The position numbers and the translations under genes are program-made. DNA of 64,000 nt. Origin: Ahaetulla prasina (lineage: Eukaryota > Chordata > Lepidosauria > Squamata > Colubridae). Shown here piece after piece: positions 34,601-39,019 of this stretch (within the stretch, counting starts at the first letter, position 1; each line of letters starts with the position of its first letter). The DNA lies in NCBI RefSeq assembly GCF_028640845.1, contig NC_080540.1, forward strand, positions 278,085,524-278,149,523, read 5' to 3'. The notes under the pieces are model-generated. The model saw nothing but the letters and a program-made list of their open reading frames with translations, had not been told where the DNA came from and did no database searches.

Positions 34601-36788
34601 TATTATTTGGTGGCAGTCGTTAAGTGTAATGATTTTCTCCAATGGGTATTTTTTGGCCAGAAAATGGAAGTAAATGTCGGAAACCAGGAGAAAATGTTGC
34701 AAACCGTAAGTCATATGACGATGGGATAATGCAAACTATTGTAAATGTGATCAATGACTCCAGGCATGTGTGCAGCCGTCATAACTTCAAGAATAGGTTA
34801 TAAATAGCTGTGGGGGTGGAATCTGTCATAACTTCAATCATTAAGTGATCAGTTGTAAGTCAAGGATTACCTGTATATCTTGGCTTTGATAACTGGAGTG
34901 GCAGGGGGCAAAGTACAGGTTTTGGAAAATGGGATGAGGCAAAAATTCATGCCCATAAACCATCACCAGTGGTGGTTTCAATTTTTTTTAGTACCAGTTA
35001 TGTGGGTGTGGCTTGGTGGGCGTGGCATGGCTTGGTGGGTGTGGCTTGGTGGGCATGGCAGGGGAAGGATATTGTAAAATCTCCATTCCCTCCCCACTCC
35101 AGGGGAAGGTTACTATAAAATCTCCATTCCCTCCCTACTCCAAGGGAAGGTTACTGCAAAATCCCCATTTCCTCCTAATCATCTGGGACTCGGGAGGCAG
35201 AGAATAGATGTGGGTGGGACCAATCAGAGGTGGTATTTACCGGTTCTCCGAACCACTCAAAATTTCTGCTACTGGTTCTCCAGAACTGGTCAGAAGCTGC
35301 TGAAACCTACCTCTGACCATCACGTACTTTGAAGCTCTAGTGGAAATGTTATAATTATGATCTCATTACGTTGTCCCTGTTGACATTAGCAGCCCTAAAT
35401 ATTTATTCCCTTCTATACTTTTACTCTCCAGAAAATTAAGGACTCCTCCTTCTGAAACACTTCCCACACCCCTTTTCCTTCTGTGGGCTTAGATACTTTT
35501 TGCATGATGGTTGTCTCAGCTGCTGCTCTTTGTCCCATTTCTCAAGGTCATTACAACATACCCTAATAGGTAGTTATGGTTTCACCTCCTGATTAAGAGG
35601 TTTCCTGGCAGGTCTTCCAAGGATGGGGGAGTTTTGTCATGTATTTAATTCTCAACCATAGGAACCACTATGCAGATAACTAGCCAAAGGACGTATAAGG
35701 AAGTTGTGTGTTTTGTTGAAAGATCTGGGACCATCCACTTGTGAGGCAGTGATTCTGTTTCTTTTTCAGAGTTCTGAGATTGGTAAAAATGAATGTTTAT
35801 GGGTTATCTTCAAACTGCTTTTGTGGAGTTGGGAAATGGAGGCACTGGTGGAATTGAAGTATATTTGGTAAAGAGCATCTTGTCTCTGTGATTTTAGTGG
35901 ATCACCATTGAGTTTGGTTTCAATCCAGTTCAAAAAGAGAGCAAGTGTTTTGAGAAAAAGCCTTTTGTCTGATTTCTATGCATGACTATAAATTAGAGAA
36001 AATTGTGGTCTATAATGATTCCAACACTGGAAATTTTTAAGAAAATGTTGGATAACCATCTGACTGAGATGGTGTAGGGTTTCCTGCCTGGGCAGGGGGT
36101 TAGACTAGAAGGCCTCCAAGGTCCCTTCCAACTCTGTTGTTATATTATATTATATTAATGGGTGGAATTGGCTGATCTTTACCCCATAGATGAACCATTT
36201 GTCATCATACAGCATATTCTTCATTGCACCAAAATGCCAATATGTCTCATGTGGTCTAGATGGAACTCAAAGATAACAAATAGCATTTTTATATTAGAAT
36301 TTTCTTCTGTCTGGATTCTTTTAGCTGAGATGTCAGTTTATGTTGAAAATAACTATGTATATATGATTTAATTTTTCAGATGGCTACGTCCAAAGAAGCT
36401 GTCTAGCGCATGAGTAAGTGCAATAATTTCATAGTAAATCTTTCTCTATCTCTCAGAATAGCCAAAGGATAGTTTAAAAATATTTATATTTGAGAAGAGG
36501 GAGTTAGTAAAAATTAAATAATGCTTCTTCTCCATTCCTAATATATGTAAAGTAACTAAATTCATATTTTCTCTTTCTAAATTTACAGTGATGAAGAAAT
36601 ATATGATGATATTGCAGAGGGTAAGATATACAATATAAGTAAAATGGAATTCTAATGATCAAGAATGAAGGCAGCTGAAATATTTTTCTATAGGTTTGTT
36701 TTTAATTATAAGGATAGGAAGTTTTTATCCAAAACTGATTTGTTTTTTCATTTTTCCCTCTTTCGTAGATTTATATGACAATGATTAG
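1204..36788 (+). CDS. FYB1: FYB1 (ADAP) gene, 3' portion: overall model
   Basis: FYB1 is a haematopoietic cytosolic adaptor that links SLP-76, SKAP1 and EVL/VASP downstream of the T-cell receptor and promotes integrin activation. The model joins 1204-1253, 2117-2136 (or 3654-3673), 2633-2673 (or 4175-4215), 6975-7092, 9241-9397 (or 10150-10306), 12503-12647, 13339-13361, 14722-14785, optional 15822-15959, 17292-17323, 18461-18530, 18700-18814, 21877-22039, 36380-36413, 36589-36620 and 36769-36788. All splice phases agree and give about 406 codons to the TAG stop. Diagnostic features are two lysine-rich helices each ending RKKFK before an hSH3 domain, repeated YDDV motifs (SLP-76 SH2 ligands in the family), a proline run before YDGV, and a YDND C-terminus. 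The N-terminal proline-rich half is outside the window. Identification rests on remembered similarity to mammalian FYB1 and on its RICTOR neighbour. Confidence 0.95.
2117..2136 (+). CDS. FYB1: FYB1 20-nt microexon, copy 1
   Basis: A 20-nt microexon between CATTAG and GTAAGTAT. Its first two bases complete a codon left by 1253, giving D-TGNADE, and it ends in phase 0. The exact 20 nt and its splice sites recur at 3654-3673. FYB1 is rich in very short exons, so a microexon here is expected. Confidence 0.85.
2189..2473 (-). mobile_element. hAT-type non-autonomous element, incomplete, in duplication copy 1
   Basis: Read on the minus strand this begins CAGTGGTGGGCTTC and carries GTGGCTTGGTGGG and TCCATTCCC blocks matching the complete element at 34967-35315. 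The distal terminus (CTACCAGTTCTGG) is truncated. It was already present when the segment was duplicated. Confidence 0.8.
2633..2673 (+). CDS. FYB1: FYB1 41-nt exon with MYEDI motif, copy 1
   Basis: A 41-nt exon between AAAATCAG and AG|GTATGA. It starts in phase 0, encodes NSDGEMYEDINEM and leaves AG, which pairs with A at 6975 to give Arg. YEDI is a plausible phosphotyrosine motif. Duplicated exactly at 4175-4215. Confidence 0.87.
3654..3673 (+). CDS. FYB1: FYB1 20-nt microexon, copy 2
   Basis: Identical to 2117-2136 including acceptor and donor. Used instead of copy 1 it keeps the frame. Spliced after copy 1 of the 41-nt exon it reads R-Y-W-K-C-R and then a TGA stop. Confidence 0.7.
3726..4012 (-). 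mobile_element. hAT-type non-autonomous element, incomplete, in duplication copy 2
   Basis: Duplicate of 2189-2473 with several substitutions (for example CCACACCC for CCACCCCC, and GAAACCC for GAAGCCC). These differences show that the two duplication copies are not a literal sequence repetition. Confidence 0.8.
4175..4215 (+). CDS. FYB1: FYB1 41-nt exon with MYEDI motif, copy 2
   Basis: Identical to 2633-2673 with the same splice sites. It lies nearer the next constitutive exon (6975) and joins it in frame. Either copy alone fits the reading frame; both together do not. Confidence 0.7.
4299..5358 (-). mobile_element. CR1/L3-type LINE 3' part, minus strand
   Basis: The minus strand encodes reverse-transcriptase motif FADDVKIF (near 5265-5290), then an open frame (4481-5221 and in-frame upstream) with WQLQIS, VLHIGKKN, RPILEYSSPVWNPY and RRLRQDL. 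These are the thumb and C-terminal blocks of CR1-group LINEs. The 3' UTR includes ACGGTAGGCAC-like sequence and a TTTATTTATT tail, read here as TTATTTATT on the + strand. It is 5' truncated. Related copies are at 14825-15127, 22229-23235 and 47900-48514. Confidence 0.88.
5359..6603 (+). other. FYB1: FYB1 intron, mostly unique
   Basis: No exon recognised. It holds the 144-bp repeat at 5622-5765, followed at 5768-5783 by an acceptor-like TTTTTCATTTTCAG. The open frame from 5785 has no resemblance to FYB1. The rest shows no structure I can name. Confidence 0.6.
5622..5765 (+). repeat. Dispersed intronic duplicate of 996-1139
   Basis: About 144 bp, roughly 95% identical by eye to 996-1139, the stretch just upstream of the 50-nt exon. 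Shared words include CCACATTCTGTGATTAAAAA and CCCAATAAACTATAAAACAG. It is more diverged than the two tandem duplications, so it is probably an older event. Confidence 0.85.
6604..6809 (+). mobile_element. hAT-type MITE with CAGTGGTGG termini
   Basis: 206 bp bounded by CAGTGGTGG and CCACCACTG (perfect 9-bp inverted termini), with GGTATTCACTTAC next to the left end, as in the copy at 24999-25172. No clear 8-bp target duplication survives. Confidence 0.75.
6975..7092 (+). CDS. FYB1: FYB1 lysine-rich helix exon before hSH3-N
   Basis: 118 nt, acceptor TTTTGCAG, donor AAG|GTAAAA. After completing an Arg codon it reads FTPQEEGKKK and continues as an almost unbroken Lys/Glu stretch ending ELRKKFK, in phase 0. 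In mammalian FYB1 such a helix packs onto the first hSH3 domain. The repeated pattern before the second domain (18700-18814) supports the assignment. Confidence 0.93.
7320..7570 (-). mobile_element. tRNA-derived squamate SINE, minus strand
   Basis: The reverse complement has a B-box-like GTTCGAACGTG, then CAAGGTTGACTCAGCCTTCC, GATTGTTGGGGACA and a terminal TAAATGCTATTGCTAT. It is the same family as 42363-42605 and the fragment at 10920-10985. Confidence 0.8.
7571..8495 (+). other. FYB1: FYB1 intron, AT-rich
   Basis: No exon seen. A short piece at 8364-8420 (CCTATCCATTTCTGCACATTC) matches the LINE-1 relic at 59000-59025, so a small L1 fragment lies just upstream of the second tandem duplication. 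Confidence 0.5.
8496..9403 (+). repeat. Intragenic tandem duplication 2, copy 1
   Basis: A 908-bp unit repeated head-to-tail at 9404-10312. ATACTATAATG occurs at the left boundary (8496), at the junction (9404) and at the right boundary (10313), so the event has 11 bp of homology. By eye the copies differ by one T in a short run (TATCTTCAAG / TATCTTTCAAG). The unit contains the whole 157-nt exon. Confidence 0.96.
9241..9397 (+). CDS. FYB1: FYB1 hSH3-N domain exon, copy 1
   Basis: 157 nt between TTTTATGTAG and CAT|GTAGGT. It starts in phase 0 and ends with one base, completing Tyr with AT at 12503. It reads LEGPIEVIHQARASTDFKGG, then KYDLSFKQGD, IEILRITD and NPEGKWLGRLKDS. This is the core of the first hSH3 domain; FKQGD and GKWLGR are SH3-like strand signatures known from this family. 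An exact copy lies 909 bp downstream. Confidence 0.95.
9404..10312 (+). repeat. Intragenic tandem duplication 2, copy 2
   Basis: 909-bp copy of 8496-9403, ending at a third ATACTATAATG (10313-10323), after which the sequence is unique. Confidence 0.96.
10150..10306 (+). CDS. FYB1: FYB1 hSH3-N domain exon, copy 2
   Basis: Identical to 9241-9397 with the same acceptor and donor. Either copy can join 7092 to 12503 in frame. If both are included, the second is read as S-R-R-S-H followed by TGA. Confidence 0.75.
10641..10703. repeat. (AC)n microsatellite
   Basis: Dinucleotide CA run of about 60 bp with one TAC interruption. Confidence 0.95.
10704..12502 (+). other. FYB1: FYB1 intron before the hSH3-N end exon
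   Basis: Contains a short minus-strand SINE fragment (10920-10985) and a GGGA/GA purine block (11030-11155). From 11160 to 12502 I see only unique AT-rich intron and no coding signal. Confidence 0.6.
11030..11155. repeat. GGGA/GA purine microsatellite
   Basis: A purine-only tract: GGGA tetramers (11040-11068), then a GA run (11071-11106) and degenerate GGAAAG. Reading frames on both strands here are low-complexity artefacts. Confidence 0.93.
12503..12647 (+). CDS. FYB1: FYB1 exon: end of hSH3-N and VYDDVG motif
   Basis: 145 nt, acceptor TTGTTTTAG, donor AG|GTATGT. It opens with (Y)GYIKTTMVAIDYDTLKRK, the closing strand and helix of the first hSH3 domain, then a proline patch (PRPPV) and DQEVYDDVGDQDSIS. 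The YDDV tyrosine is equivalent to one of the SLP-76-binding sites in mammals. It leaves AG to be completed by C at 13339. Confidence 0.95.
12648..13338 (+). other. FYB1: FYB1 intron
   Basis: Unique intron sequence; no repeat or exon recognised. Confidence 0.5.
13339..13361 (+). CDS. FYB1: FYB1 23-nt microexon
   Basis: 23 nt between GGACAAAG and G|GTGAGT, preceded by a T-rich tract. It reads (S)GSQSAVG(G), matching the Ser/Gly linker between the YDDV motif and the proline run. One base completes the incoming codon and one is left over. The phases on both sides support it despite its size. Confidence 0.85.
13362..14721 (+). other. FYB1: FYB1 intron
   Basis: About 1.36 kb of unique AT-rich intron. 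The minus-strand open frame near 13251-13607 shows no family resemblance. Confidence 0.5.
14722..14785 (+). CDS. FYB1: FYB1 exon with PPPPP-DDIYDGV motif
   Basis: 64 nt, acceptor CTTAAAACAG, donor AA|GTAAGT. It reads GFPPPPPDDIYDGVEDDEIPA and leaves AA. The proline run followed by DIYDG is a strong FYB1 signature. It can splice either to the optional 46-codon exon or directly to 17292; both give Lys at the junction. Confidence 0.95.
14825..15127 (+). mobile_element. CR1/L3-type LINE 3' end, plus strand, with (AAAT)n tail
   Basis: Starts in the C-terminal codons (TTCTACTATTGACCTCACC, the ..TIDLTPFLRG.. end of the frame). The 3' UTR has GTGCCTACCGTTCCTGTCC, a TA run (14941-14961), GTTGTGACAA and an AAAT tail of about 70 bp. 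It begins 40 bp downstream of the preceding exon. Confidence 0.88.
15440..15602 (+). mobile_element. ATTCT-tailed CR1/L3-type LINE 3' end, plus strand
   Basis: Shares GATTCTTGATGAAAGTATC, TCTTTTATGTGCACTGAGAG and CAATCACAATTGGCCAATG with 43880-44062 and, reversed, with 23458-23700 and 26640-26980. It ends in ATTCT pentamers. Confidence 0.8.
15822..15959 (+). CDS. FYB1: FYB1 optional 46-codon exon
   Basis: 138 nt between ATACTTCAAAG, a weak acceptor with a broken pyrimidine tract, and TT|GTAAGA. With AA from 14785 it reads KSVSQDEEKSDTWSKG, then LLKILKGKDYQKKSM and ending TEDENS. The length is exactly 46 codons and the phase is 2 on both sides, so skipping is silent to the frame. Mammalian FYB1 has a 130-kDa isoform with a 46-residue insert; the match in length and place supports homology, though I cannot align it from memory. 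The stop TAA spans the donor, so retention of the intron would end the protein here. Confidence 0.85.
15960..17291 (+). other. FYB1: FYB1 intron with CR1 relic
   Basis: Contains the CR1 fragment at 16224-16690. The remainder is unique, with no exon seen. Confidence 0.55.
16224..16690 (-). mobile_element. CR1 LINE 3' part, minus strand
   Basis: The minus strand encodes CR1 C-terminal residues (MIAIFQYSRD..., ending in an LALRSCGCF frame with errors). On the + strand are GTTGGAAGGAATTTTATAGG and TCCAACCCGCTGTTCAAGCA, the reversed CR1 3' UTR. The same family occurs at 26484-26638, 47785-47899 plus 48515-49084, and 61730-61895. Confidence 0.85.
17292..17323 (+). CDS. FYB1: FYB1 32-nt microexon
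   Basis: 32 nt between TTATTTCTAG and AGG|GTAAGT. It completes Lys (or Leu after the optional exon), reads RSPSAKQTGK and leaves G. It lies where mammals have a short Pro/Lys linker before the next YDDV motif. Confidence 0.87.
17324..18460 (+). other. FYB1: FYB1 intron
   Basis: Holds the hairpin at 17405-17466; otherwise unique AT-rich sequence. Confidence 0.5.
17405..17466. repeat. Short intronic hairpin, pre-miRNA sized
   Basis: AACCGTGAGATGGCAGCAAA (17405-17424) faces TTTGCTGCCATCTCATGGTT (17447-17466): 20 pairs with one mismatch and a 22-nt loop. It is either a small MITE-type foldback or a hairpin transcript in FYB1 sense. No target duplication is obvious. Confidence 0.7.
18461..18530 (+). 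CDS. FYB1: FYB1 exon with DVYDDV motif and GC donor
   Basis: 70 nt, acceptor TATCTTAG. It reads (D)SGDSDVYDDVESTDFPLPPK then EI and leaves AG. The following bases are GCAAGT, giving AG|GCAAGT, the standard non-canonical GC-AG donor. No usable GT donor keeps the frame, and AG plus C at 18700 gives Ser. YDDV followed by DFP matches the family. Confidence 0.93.
18700..18814 (+). CDS. FYB1: FYB1 lysine-rich helix exon before hSH3-C
   Basis: 115 nt, acceptor TTGTTTTAG, donor AAA|GTAAGT. It reads (S)LGKNIKSLNFGRGKSDERD, then SQKFKKIDKEEKDFRKKFK. The ending EKDFRKKFK is strongly conserved in FYB1, immediately before the second hSH3 domain. It ends in phase 0. Confidence 0.95.
19360..19540 (+). mobile_element. 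L2-like LINE relic, plus strand
   Basis: A degenerate frame resembles L2 reverse-transcriptase C-terminal blocks: GGAGTTGCATTGGTTGCAAA and then TTTAAGGTCCTACATGGCTT (reads as ..FKVLHGF). Frameshifts and stops are present. Confidence 0.55.
20088..20388 (+). mobile_element. Non-autonomous DNA element with GAAAATAAGAC termini
   Basis: Begins CCTGTTTCCCTGAAAATAAG and ends GTCTTATTTTGGGAGAATCACG. The termini are imperfect inverted repeats and the interior repeats CCCC(A/G)AAAATAAG several times. The same family lies inverted at 49345-49624. Confidence 0.7.
21005..21513. repeat. GC-rich unclassified repeat block ending in a hAT-like terminus
   Basis: Markedly GC-rich compared with the surrounding intron. 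The right end reads GTGAATCCCACCACTG, the reversed hAT-MITE terminus. Two apparent open frames (21006-21293 +, 21260-21646 -) overlap and resemble nothing I recognise. It is probably one or more mobile elements. Confidence 0.4.
21877..22039 (+). CDS. FYB1: FYB1 hSH3-C domain exon
   Basis: 163 nt between TTTCCACAG and AAAT|GTAAGT. It reads YEGDIRVLYTTTVSKAPS, KDLQVKPGEVVEVIQDVDD and TKVLCRNEEGK, leaving T. This is most of the second hSH3 domain: VLY start, QVKPGE loop and VLCRNEEGK strand. It is completed by the small exon at 36380 after a 14.3-kb intron, the longest in this part of the gene. Confidence 0.96.
22229..23235 (-). mobile_element. CR1/L3-type LINE, minus strand, with RT catalytic motif
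   Basis: The minus strand reads GVPQGSVLGPTLFILYINDL then FADDVKLF (RT motifs, about 23060-23200), followed by WQLQIS, VLHIGKK, RPILEYSLSVWNPY and RRLRYDL down to DLTPFLRGL. Several frameshifts separate the pieces. 5' truncated. Confidence 0.9.
23300..23895 (-). mobile_element. L3-type LINE tail interrupted by an AATAG-tailed LINE end
   Basis: 23300-23457 is an L3 3' tail (TTATTTATTTATT, TTTGTCACACAG, GAAAGGAAGCAATA). At 23458 an AATAG-tailed element begins (GGCCAAGTGTGATTGGACAC, GGTGCATATGCTCTCAG) and runs to about 23865, where L3 sequence resumes (GGAAACAATAGGACAGGAAC). AGGAA(G/A)CAATA at both edges looks like the target duplication. Confidence 0.75.
24800..25400 (-). repeat. Unclassified block with long minus-strand open frame, carrying a hAT insertion
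   Basis: A 193-codon minus-strand frame (24803-25384) is open only because the embedded hAT element (24999-25172) happens to lack stops. No protein family recognised; probably an older repeat, not a gene. Confidence 0.35.
24999..25172 (+). mobile_element. hAT-type MITE with 8-bp target duplication
   Basis: 174 bp bounded by CAGGGGTGG and CCACCACTG. GTCTTAGG is present immediately on both sides (24991-24998 and 25173-25180), a perfect 8-bp target duplication diagnostic of hAT transposition. Related to 6604-6809. Confidence 0.93.
25566..25668. repeat. (CTTT)n microsatellite
   Basis: A pyrimidine-only tract of CTTT units, about 100 bp with minor interruptions. The poly-Lys/Arg or Phe/Leu frames across it are artefacts. 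Confidence 0.95.
25864..25999 (+). mobile_element. hAT-type MITE (CAGGGGTGTCAAA family)
   Basis: 136 bp beginning CAGGGGTGTCAAACTCATG and ending TTTGACTGCCCTG. Flanks TTCTAGTG and TTCTAGTA form an 8-bp target duplication with one mismatch. Related copy at 39020-39152. Confidence 0.9.
26484..26638 (-). mobile_element. CR1 LINE 3' fragment, minus strand
   Basis: GAGTTGGAAGGGACATTGG, GTCCAACCCCCTACTCAAG and CTCCAGTGATGAAGCACCCA are the reversed CR1 3' end. The minus strand reads ASSLEVFMKRLDSHL, the normal CR1 C-terminus. It abuts the AATAG run of the next element. Confidence 0.85.
26640..26980 (-). mobile_element. AATAG-tailed CR1/L3-type LINE end, minus strand
   Basis: A 12-unit AATAG pentamer array (26640-26700), followed by TTTTTATTGGCCAAGTGTG and GTCTTGGTGCATACGCTCTC. 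The array is the 3' tail of the LINE read in reverse; expanded tails of this kind are known in snake CR1/L3 elements. Confidence 0.85.
27714..27841. mobile_element. Palindromic hAT-type MITE
   Basis: 128 bp, almost a perfect inverted repeat: CAGGCTCTCCAACCTTGGCA at the left, TGCCAAGGTTGGAGACCCCTG (reverse-complement arm) at the right, with GTGGACTTCAACTCCC facing GGGAGTTGAAGTCCAC. TTTCATAG flanks it exactly on both sides as an 8-bp target duplication. Confidence 0.95.
28930..29910 (+). mobile_element. Degenerate LINE reverse-transcriptase relic, plus strand
   Basis: Within 29398-29628 the frame reads SNNEFREVCLLRVSGKEFG and KILIERIK, which resembles the LINE RT block NNYRGISLL..GKIFGRILIER. 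Preceding frames contain MPDNWKNY-like residues. Stops and shifts throughout. Clade not assigned. Confidence 0.5.
31017..31413. mobile_element. Palindromic hAT-type MITE interrupted by a SINE
   Basis: Outer termini CAGGGGTCTCTAACCTTGG and CCAAGGTTGGAGACCTCTG belong to the family at 27714-27841. GCTTAAAT flanks both sides (31009-31016, 31414-31421). The interior is occupied by a SINE (about 31070-31340), so the MITE is the older insertion. Confidence 0.93.
31070..31340 (-). mobile_element. tRNA-derived SINE with L2-like 3' end, minus strand
   Basis: On the + strand it shows TATATCCCGCCCTTCTCCGA and AGACTCAGGGCGGCTTAC, then GAAGGCTGAGTCAACCTTGG, a tRNA-like B box (reverse of CTTGAACCTGCAG) and CCTGAGCTA. 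Same family as 40169-40435 and 56712-57005. Confidence 0.85.
33245..33800 (-). mobile_element. RTE-like LINE relic, minus strand
   Basis: The minus strand has degenerate frames reading FELQCWRSCLKIPWTAKETK, followed after shifts by GKLGGKRRRAS. ELWCWRR..IPWTA and the G(K/R)RRR block are typical near the C-terminus of RTE/BovB-type reverse transcriptases. Confidence 0.6.
33960..34318 (+). mobile_element. Candidate solo LTR, plus strand
   Basis: Contains GATTGGTTGAAGCC (CCAAT-like, reversed), GTATTTAAAG (TATA-like, 34211), GTGTTTGCTGGGGTC, AATAAA (34257) and an end ..CCCGAACATAACA. The promoter, poly(A) and terminal CA order fits U3-R-U5. The left TG boundary and target duplication could not be fixed, so the start is approximate. 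Confidence 0.45.
34480..34875. mobile_element. Dispersed repeat ending TTGTAAGTCAAGGATTACCTGTAT
   Basis: The right end (GTAAGTCAAGGATTACCTG) and interior (GGTTCTCAACTTAGGACC, GGTCATA) recur at 42785-43140, 59430-59665 and 60330-60595. Mirror-image ends (AGGTAGTC / GACTACCT) suggest a non-autonomous DNA transposon. Confidence 0.6.
34967..35315 (+). mobile_element. Complete hAT-type non-autonomous element
   Basis: 349 bp from CAGTGGTGGTTTC to CCTACCTCTG. ACCATCAC occurs immediately on each side (34959-34966, 35316-35323), an exact 8-bp target duplication. Interior repeats of GTGGCTTGGTGGG and AATCTCCATTCCC. It is the full-length reference for the pieces at 2189-2473 and 3726-4012. Confidence 0.95.
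36380..36413 (+). CDS. FYB1: FYB1 exon: end of hSH3-C
   Basis: 34 nt between ATTTTTCAG and GA|GTAAGT. It reads (Y)GYVQRSCLAH and leaves GA. GYV followed by R-S-x-L matches the closing strand of the second hSH3 domain. Confidence 0.93.
36589..36620 (+). CDS. FYB1: FYB1 exon with IYDDI motif
   Basis: 32 nt, acceptor AATTTACAG, donor AGG|GTAAGA. It reads (D)DEEIYDDIAE and leaves G. EIYDDIA is conserved at the FYB1 C-terminus. Confidence 0.94.
36769..36788 (+). CDS. FYB1: FYB1 terminal coding exon
   Basis: Acceptor CTTTCGTAG; reads (D)LYDND and TAG (36786-36788). The YDND terminus is the FYB1 C-terminus. The coding part is 20 nt; the 3' UTR continues in the same exon. Confidence 0.95.
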
Positions 36789-38016
36789 CTCCAGGCCTCA
36801 TCTTGGCAGACCACATCTTTTCTGATTGGTGGATACAAGAGAGAAAGTTATTATTCAGATTTAGGATTTATGCGTATGTACAAAAGATTTGGTTAAGCTA
36901 TCCCACCAATTTCTGGACTGTGAAGCAGGTTTTATCACAGAAGCATGATAAAATTACACAAATATGTTCTTGATTTGCAACCATCAGCCAAATCTTCAAA
37001 TCGGGACGTTATTAAATCAATGTTGGGTGTGGGATAACTTGACAGCTTTCTTCTATAAATCCCTCAACACAATCCCAAATATTCTATTTAGCGTTCTACA
37101 GATTAAATCAGCAATTTGCATGTACAATACTCCTTCTCATATTCATACAATGGGCTTTGGAAATATCCCAATCTGCCCACAGACGTGATACCTGTCCTTC
37201 ATATGTTCTGTGTTATTTTTATCTAGTCATCGTACCACAGAACCATTGAATTGGAAGCAGCCAACTAATTTAACCTGCTATTGAACCTTTTTTGTAATAT
37301 TCAGGCAGAATCTGCCTTCCTATAACTCAGAAATGGGCCACCAATGTCTTGCAGTTGTGCCTCTGAAATTCAATGGGAAAACAGCTAAATTTCAGAAGCA
37401 AAGTTTCAGCTTGTTTGTTTTTTAGATTTGGGATGGTTTTAAGAATAGAAATGAAAAGGGTTTAATTTTAGGAGGATTTCTGTTCCCATCTCCATCCTTA
37501 AAATCTCCCCAAAAGCTAAAAAATGAGCCATGCGTCCTCTGGTAATGTCACATTATTGGATTGCCTCCTGTGGATCTTTCAAAAATTGAGATGTGGCTAT
37601 TCTCCCTTCAAACATTGTTCATCTCCATTTGAAAGTTAAGACAAGTCTTCCATTTTACACTAGGATGATAGAGAGCAGAACCTGGCTTTTTAAAAGCTCA
37701 ACATCCCTTCCAGTATTAGAACAACAGTATCATTTTCCCTCAGTTTTCTCACAGTCCCTCAAACCTGTGAAAGTCCTTTCAAAATGCTTGTTGCCTTTTT
37801 ATTCACCTATCTGAATTTGTCTAAATCTTTCTTTAAAAATGACTATCAAAACAGGAAAAAAGCACAAAACTGGTAGTAATTCTCCACCTCACTTTTTTTG
37901 TTTTAAAGAAAAGACGGTTGCTACCTCAAATAGTAGCAATTTTTAAAAAAACGTTTTATCCCTTCTGAATTTCCTGACTTTTCAGGTACTGTATATTTGG
38001 GCTCCTTCTGTATATA

Positions 38017-38022
38017 AATAAA
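38017..38022 (+). terminator. FYB1: Candidate FYB1 poly(A) signal
   Basis: AATAAA followed within 40 nt by TTTTATTTCAGTGTCC. Chosen because it is the first canonical hexamer with a U-rich downstream element after the stop. Confidence 0.45.
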
Positions 38023-38337
38023 AGTTAACCTTTTATTTCAGTGTCCCAAATCTTCGAACAGAATATTTTCTGAAGGGGGAAAAAAGATGCTCTGATTTAG
38101 CTCCCCCTTTAAGGGCCTTTTCGGTAGAACAATTCTATGTTAAAGAATAATGCACAATATTCTAAAAAAGTTCACCCCATAAATTTTCTTAAAGGCATTA
38201 TTATACTGTCCTTGCATTTTACTTCATCTTTCTTAATGCCCCCCAAAATAAAATTGGCTTTTTTGAGAACAGCTGTACAAACCAGCCAAACATATTTTAC
38301 TAATAAAGGAGAATATTTGTAGCTCAGGGTTGAAATG

Positions 38338-38497
38338 AGGGATCCTTGGTGCTCTCTGAACATGCTTGTTTTCTTGCAGAGGTTTCATTACCCTAACTAG
38401 AAAACTACATCAGCTAGTAGCACTGATGATGTTACTTAGTTAGGGTAATGAAACGTCTGCAAGAAGACAAGCAAGCTCAAAGAGCACCAAGGACCCC
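38338..38497. mobile_element. Palindromic element with hammerhead-like arms (38-kb copy)
   Basis: The left arm (GGATCCTTGGTGCTCTCTG, TTCTTGCAGAGGTTTCATTA) mirrors the right arm (GGGTAATGAAACGTCTGCAA, GAGAGCACC-type end GAGCACCAAGGACCCC) around a short CTAGTAGCA centre. Each arm read outward is CUGAUG..stem..GAAAC. The right arm is intact and the left arm is decayed. Sequence unlike the 55.8-kb palindrome but the same architecture. Best explanation: paired terminal repeats of a Penelope-like element. Confidence 0.7.
38414..38462 (+). ncRNA. Hammerhead-ribozyme-like motif, intact core
   Basis: CTGATGA (38423-38429), one extra T, stem II GTTACT/GGTAAT, then GAAAC and GTC (38450-38457). Stem I forms from GCA (38420-38422) with TGC (38458-38460). 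GAAACGUC gives a minimal palindromic helix III (ACGU) with the potential cleavage after C. Short helix III is known for hammerheads of Penelope-like elements, which act best as dimers. The unpaired base before stem II departs from the consensus; activity is untested. Confidence 0.6.
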
Positions 38498-39019
38498 TCA
38501 AACATATTTTAATCTAGCATTCAGTATATTTTGGAACTTTGAATTAAATGATTGAGTTATTCACAGGAAAGTGATCAATGACAACTATCTACTTATCTGG
38601 CAATAATGTGGGATACAATGAATCGTACTTCACCTTTATCTTGAGAACCGCAGATTCTCTTTCTCGATCTTACTTGGTCAGTTGTATTATTATATATTGT
38701 ATGTATATAATTCTGATAAATAAATAGTTATCTCCTTCCTCCTCCACCACTAAGAGAATTGTATAGTTCTAGGGAACTTTCACACAAGGGATTTGTATCA
38801 CTTCAAGGCCAGCGCCAGAAACCAAACCTATCTGGTTTCACATCATCATCTAATTTGGGAAAATGAATCAAGGTATTTCTGATTCTGCTGTTTTTCTTGA
38901 GATTATTGGCAAAGTGGCACAGTATTTTTCAAATTGCTACATCACTACAAACCTAACAATGATTCTGTTTTTGCATCTGTCTCCTGAATTCAAGCCAGTC
39001 ATAACTTATTCCTCTACCC

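Larger units (their letters stand above)
22040..36379 (+). other. FYB1: FYB1 14.3-kb intron
   Basis: A repeat-dense intron splitting the hSH3-C domain. Named elements are listed separately. Segments in which I see nothing specific: 23900-24800, 26980-27700, 27850-28900, 29910-31000, 31422-33240, 34319-34430 and 35324-36379. Confidence 0.8.
36789..38750 (+). other. FYB1: FYB1 3' UTR region
   Basis: Unique sequence follows the stop. AATAAA occurs at 38017-38022 with a T/G-rich stretch downstream (about 1.2 kb after the stop) and again at 38719-38724. Either could be the poly(A) signal; the first looks better placed. The hammerhead-like palindrome at 38338-38497 lies between the two. Confidence 0.5.
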
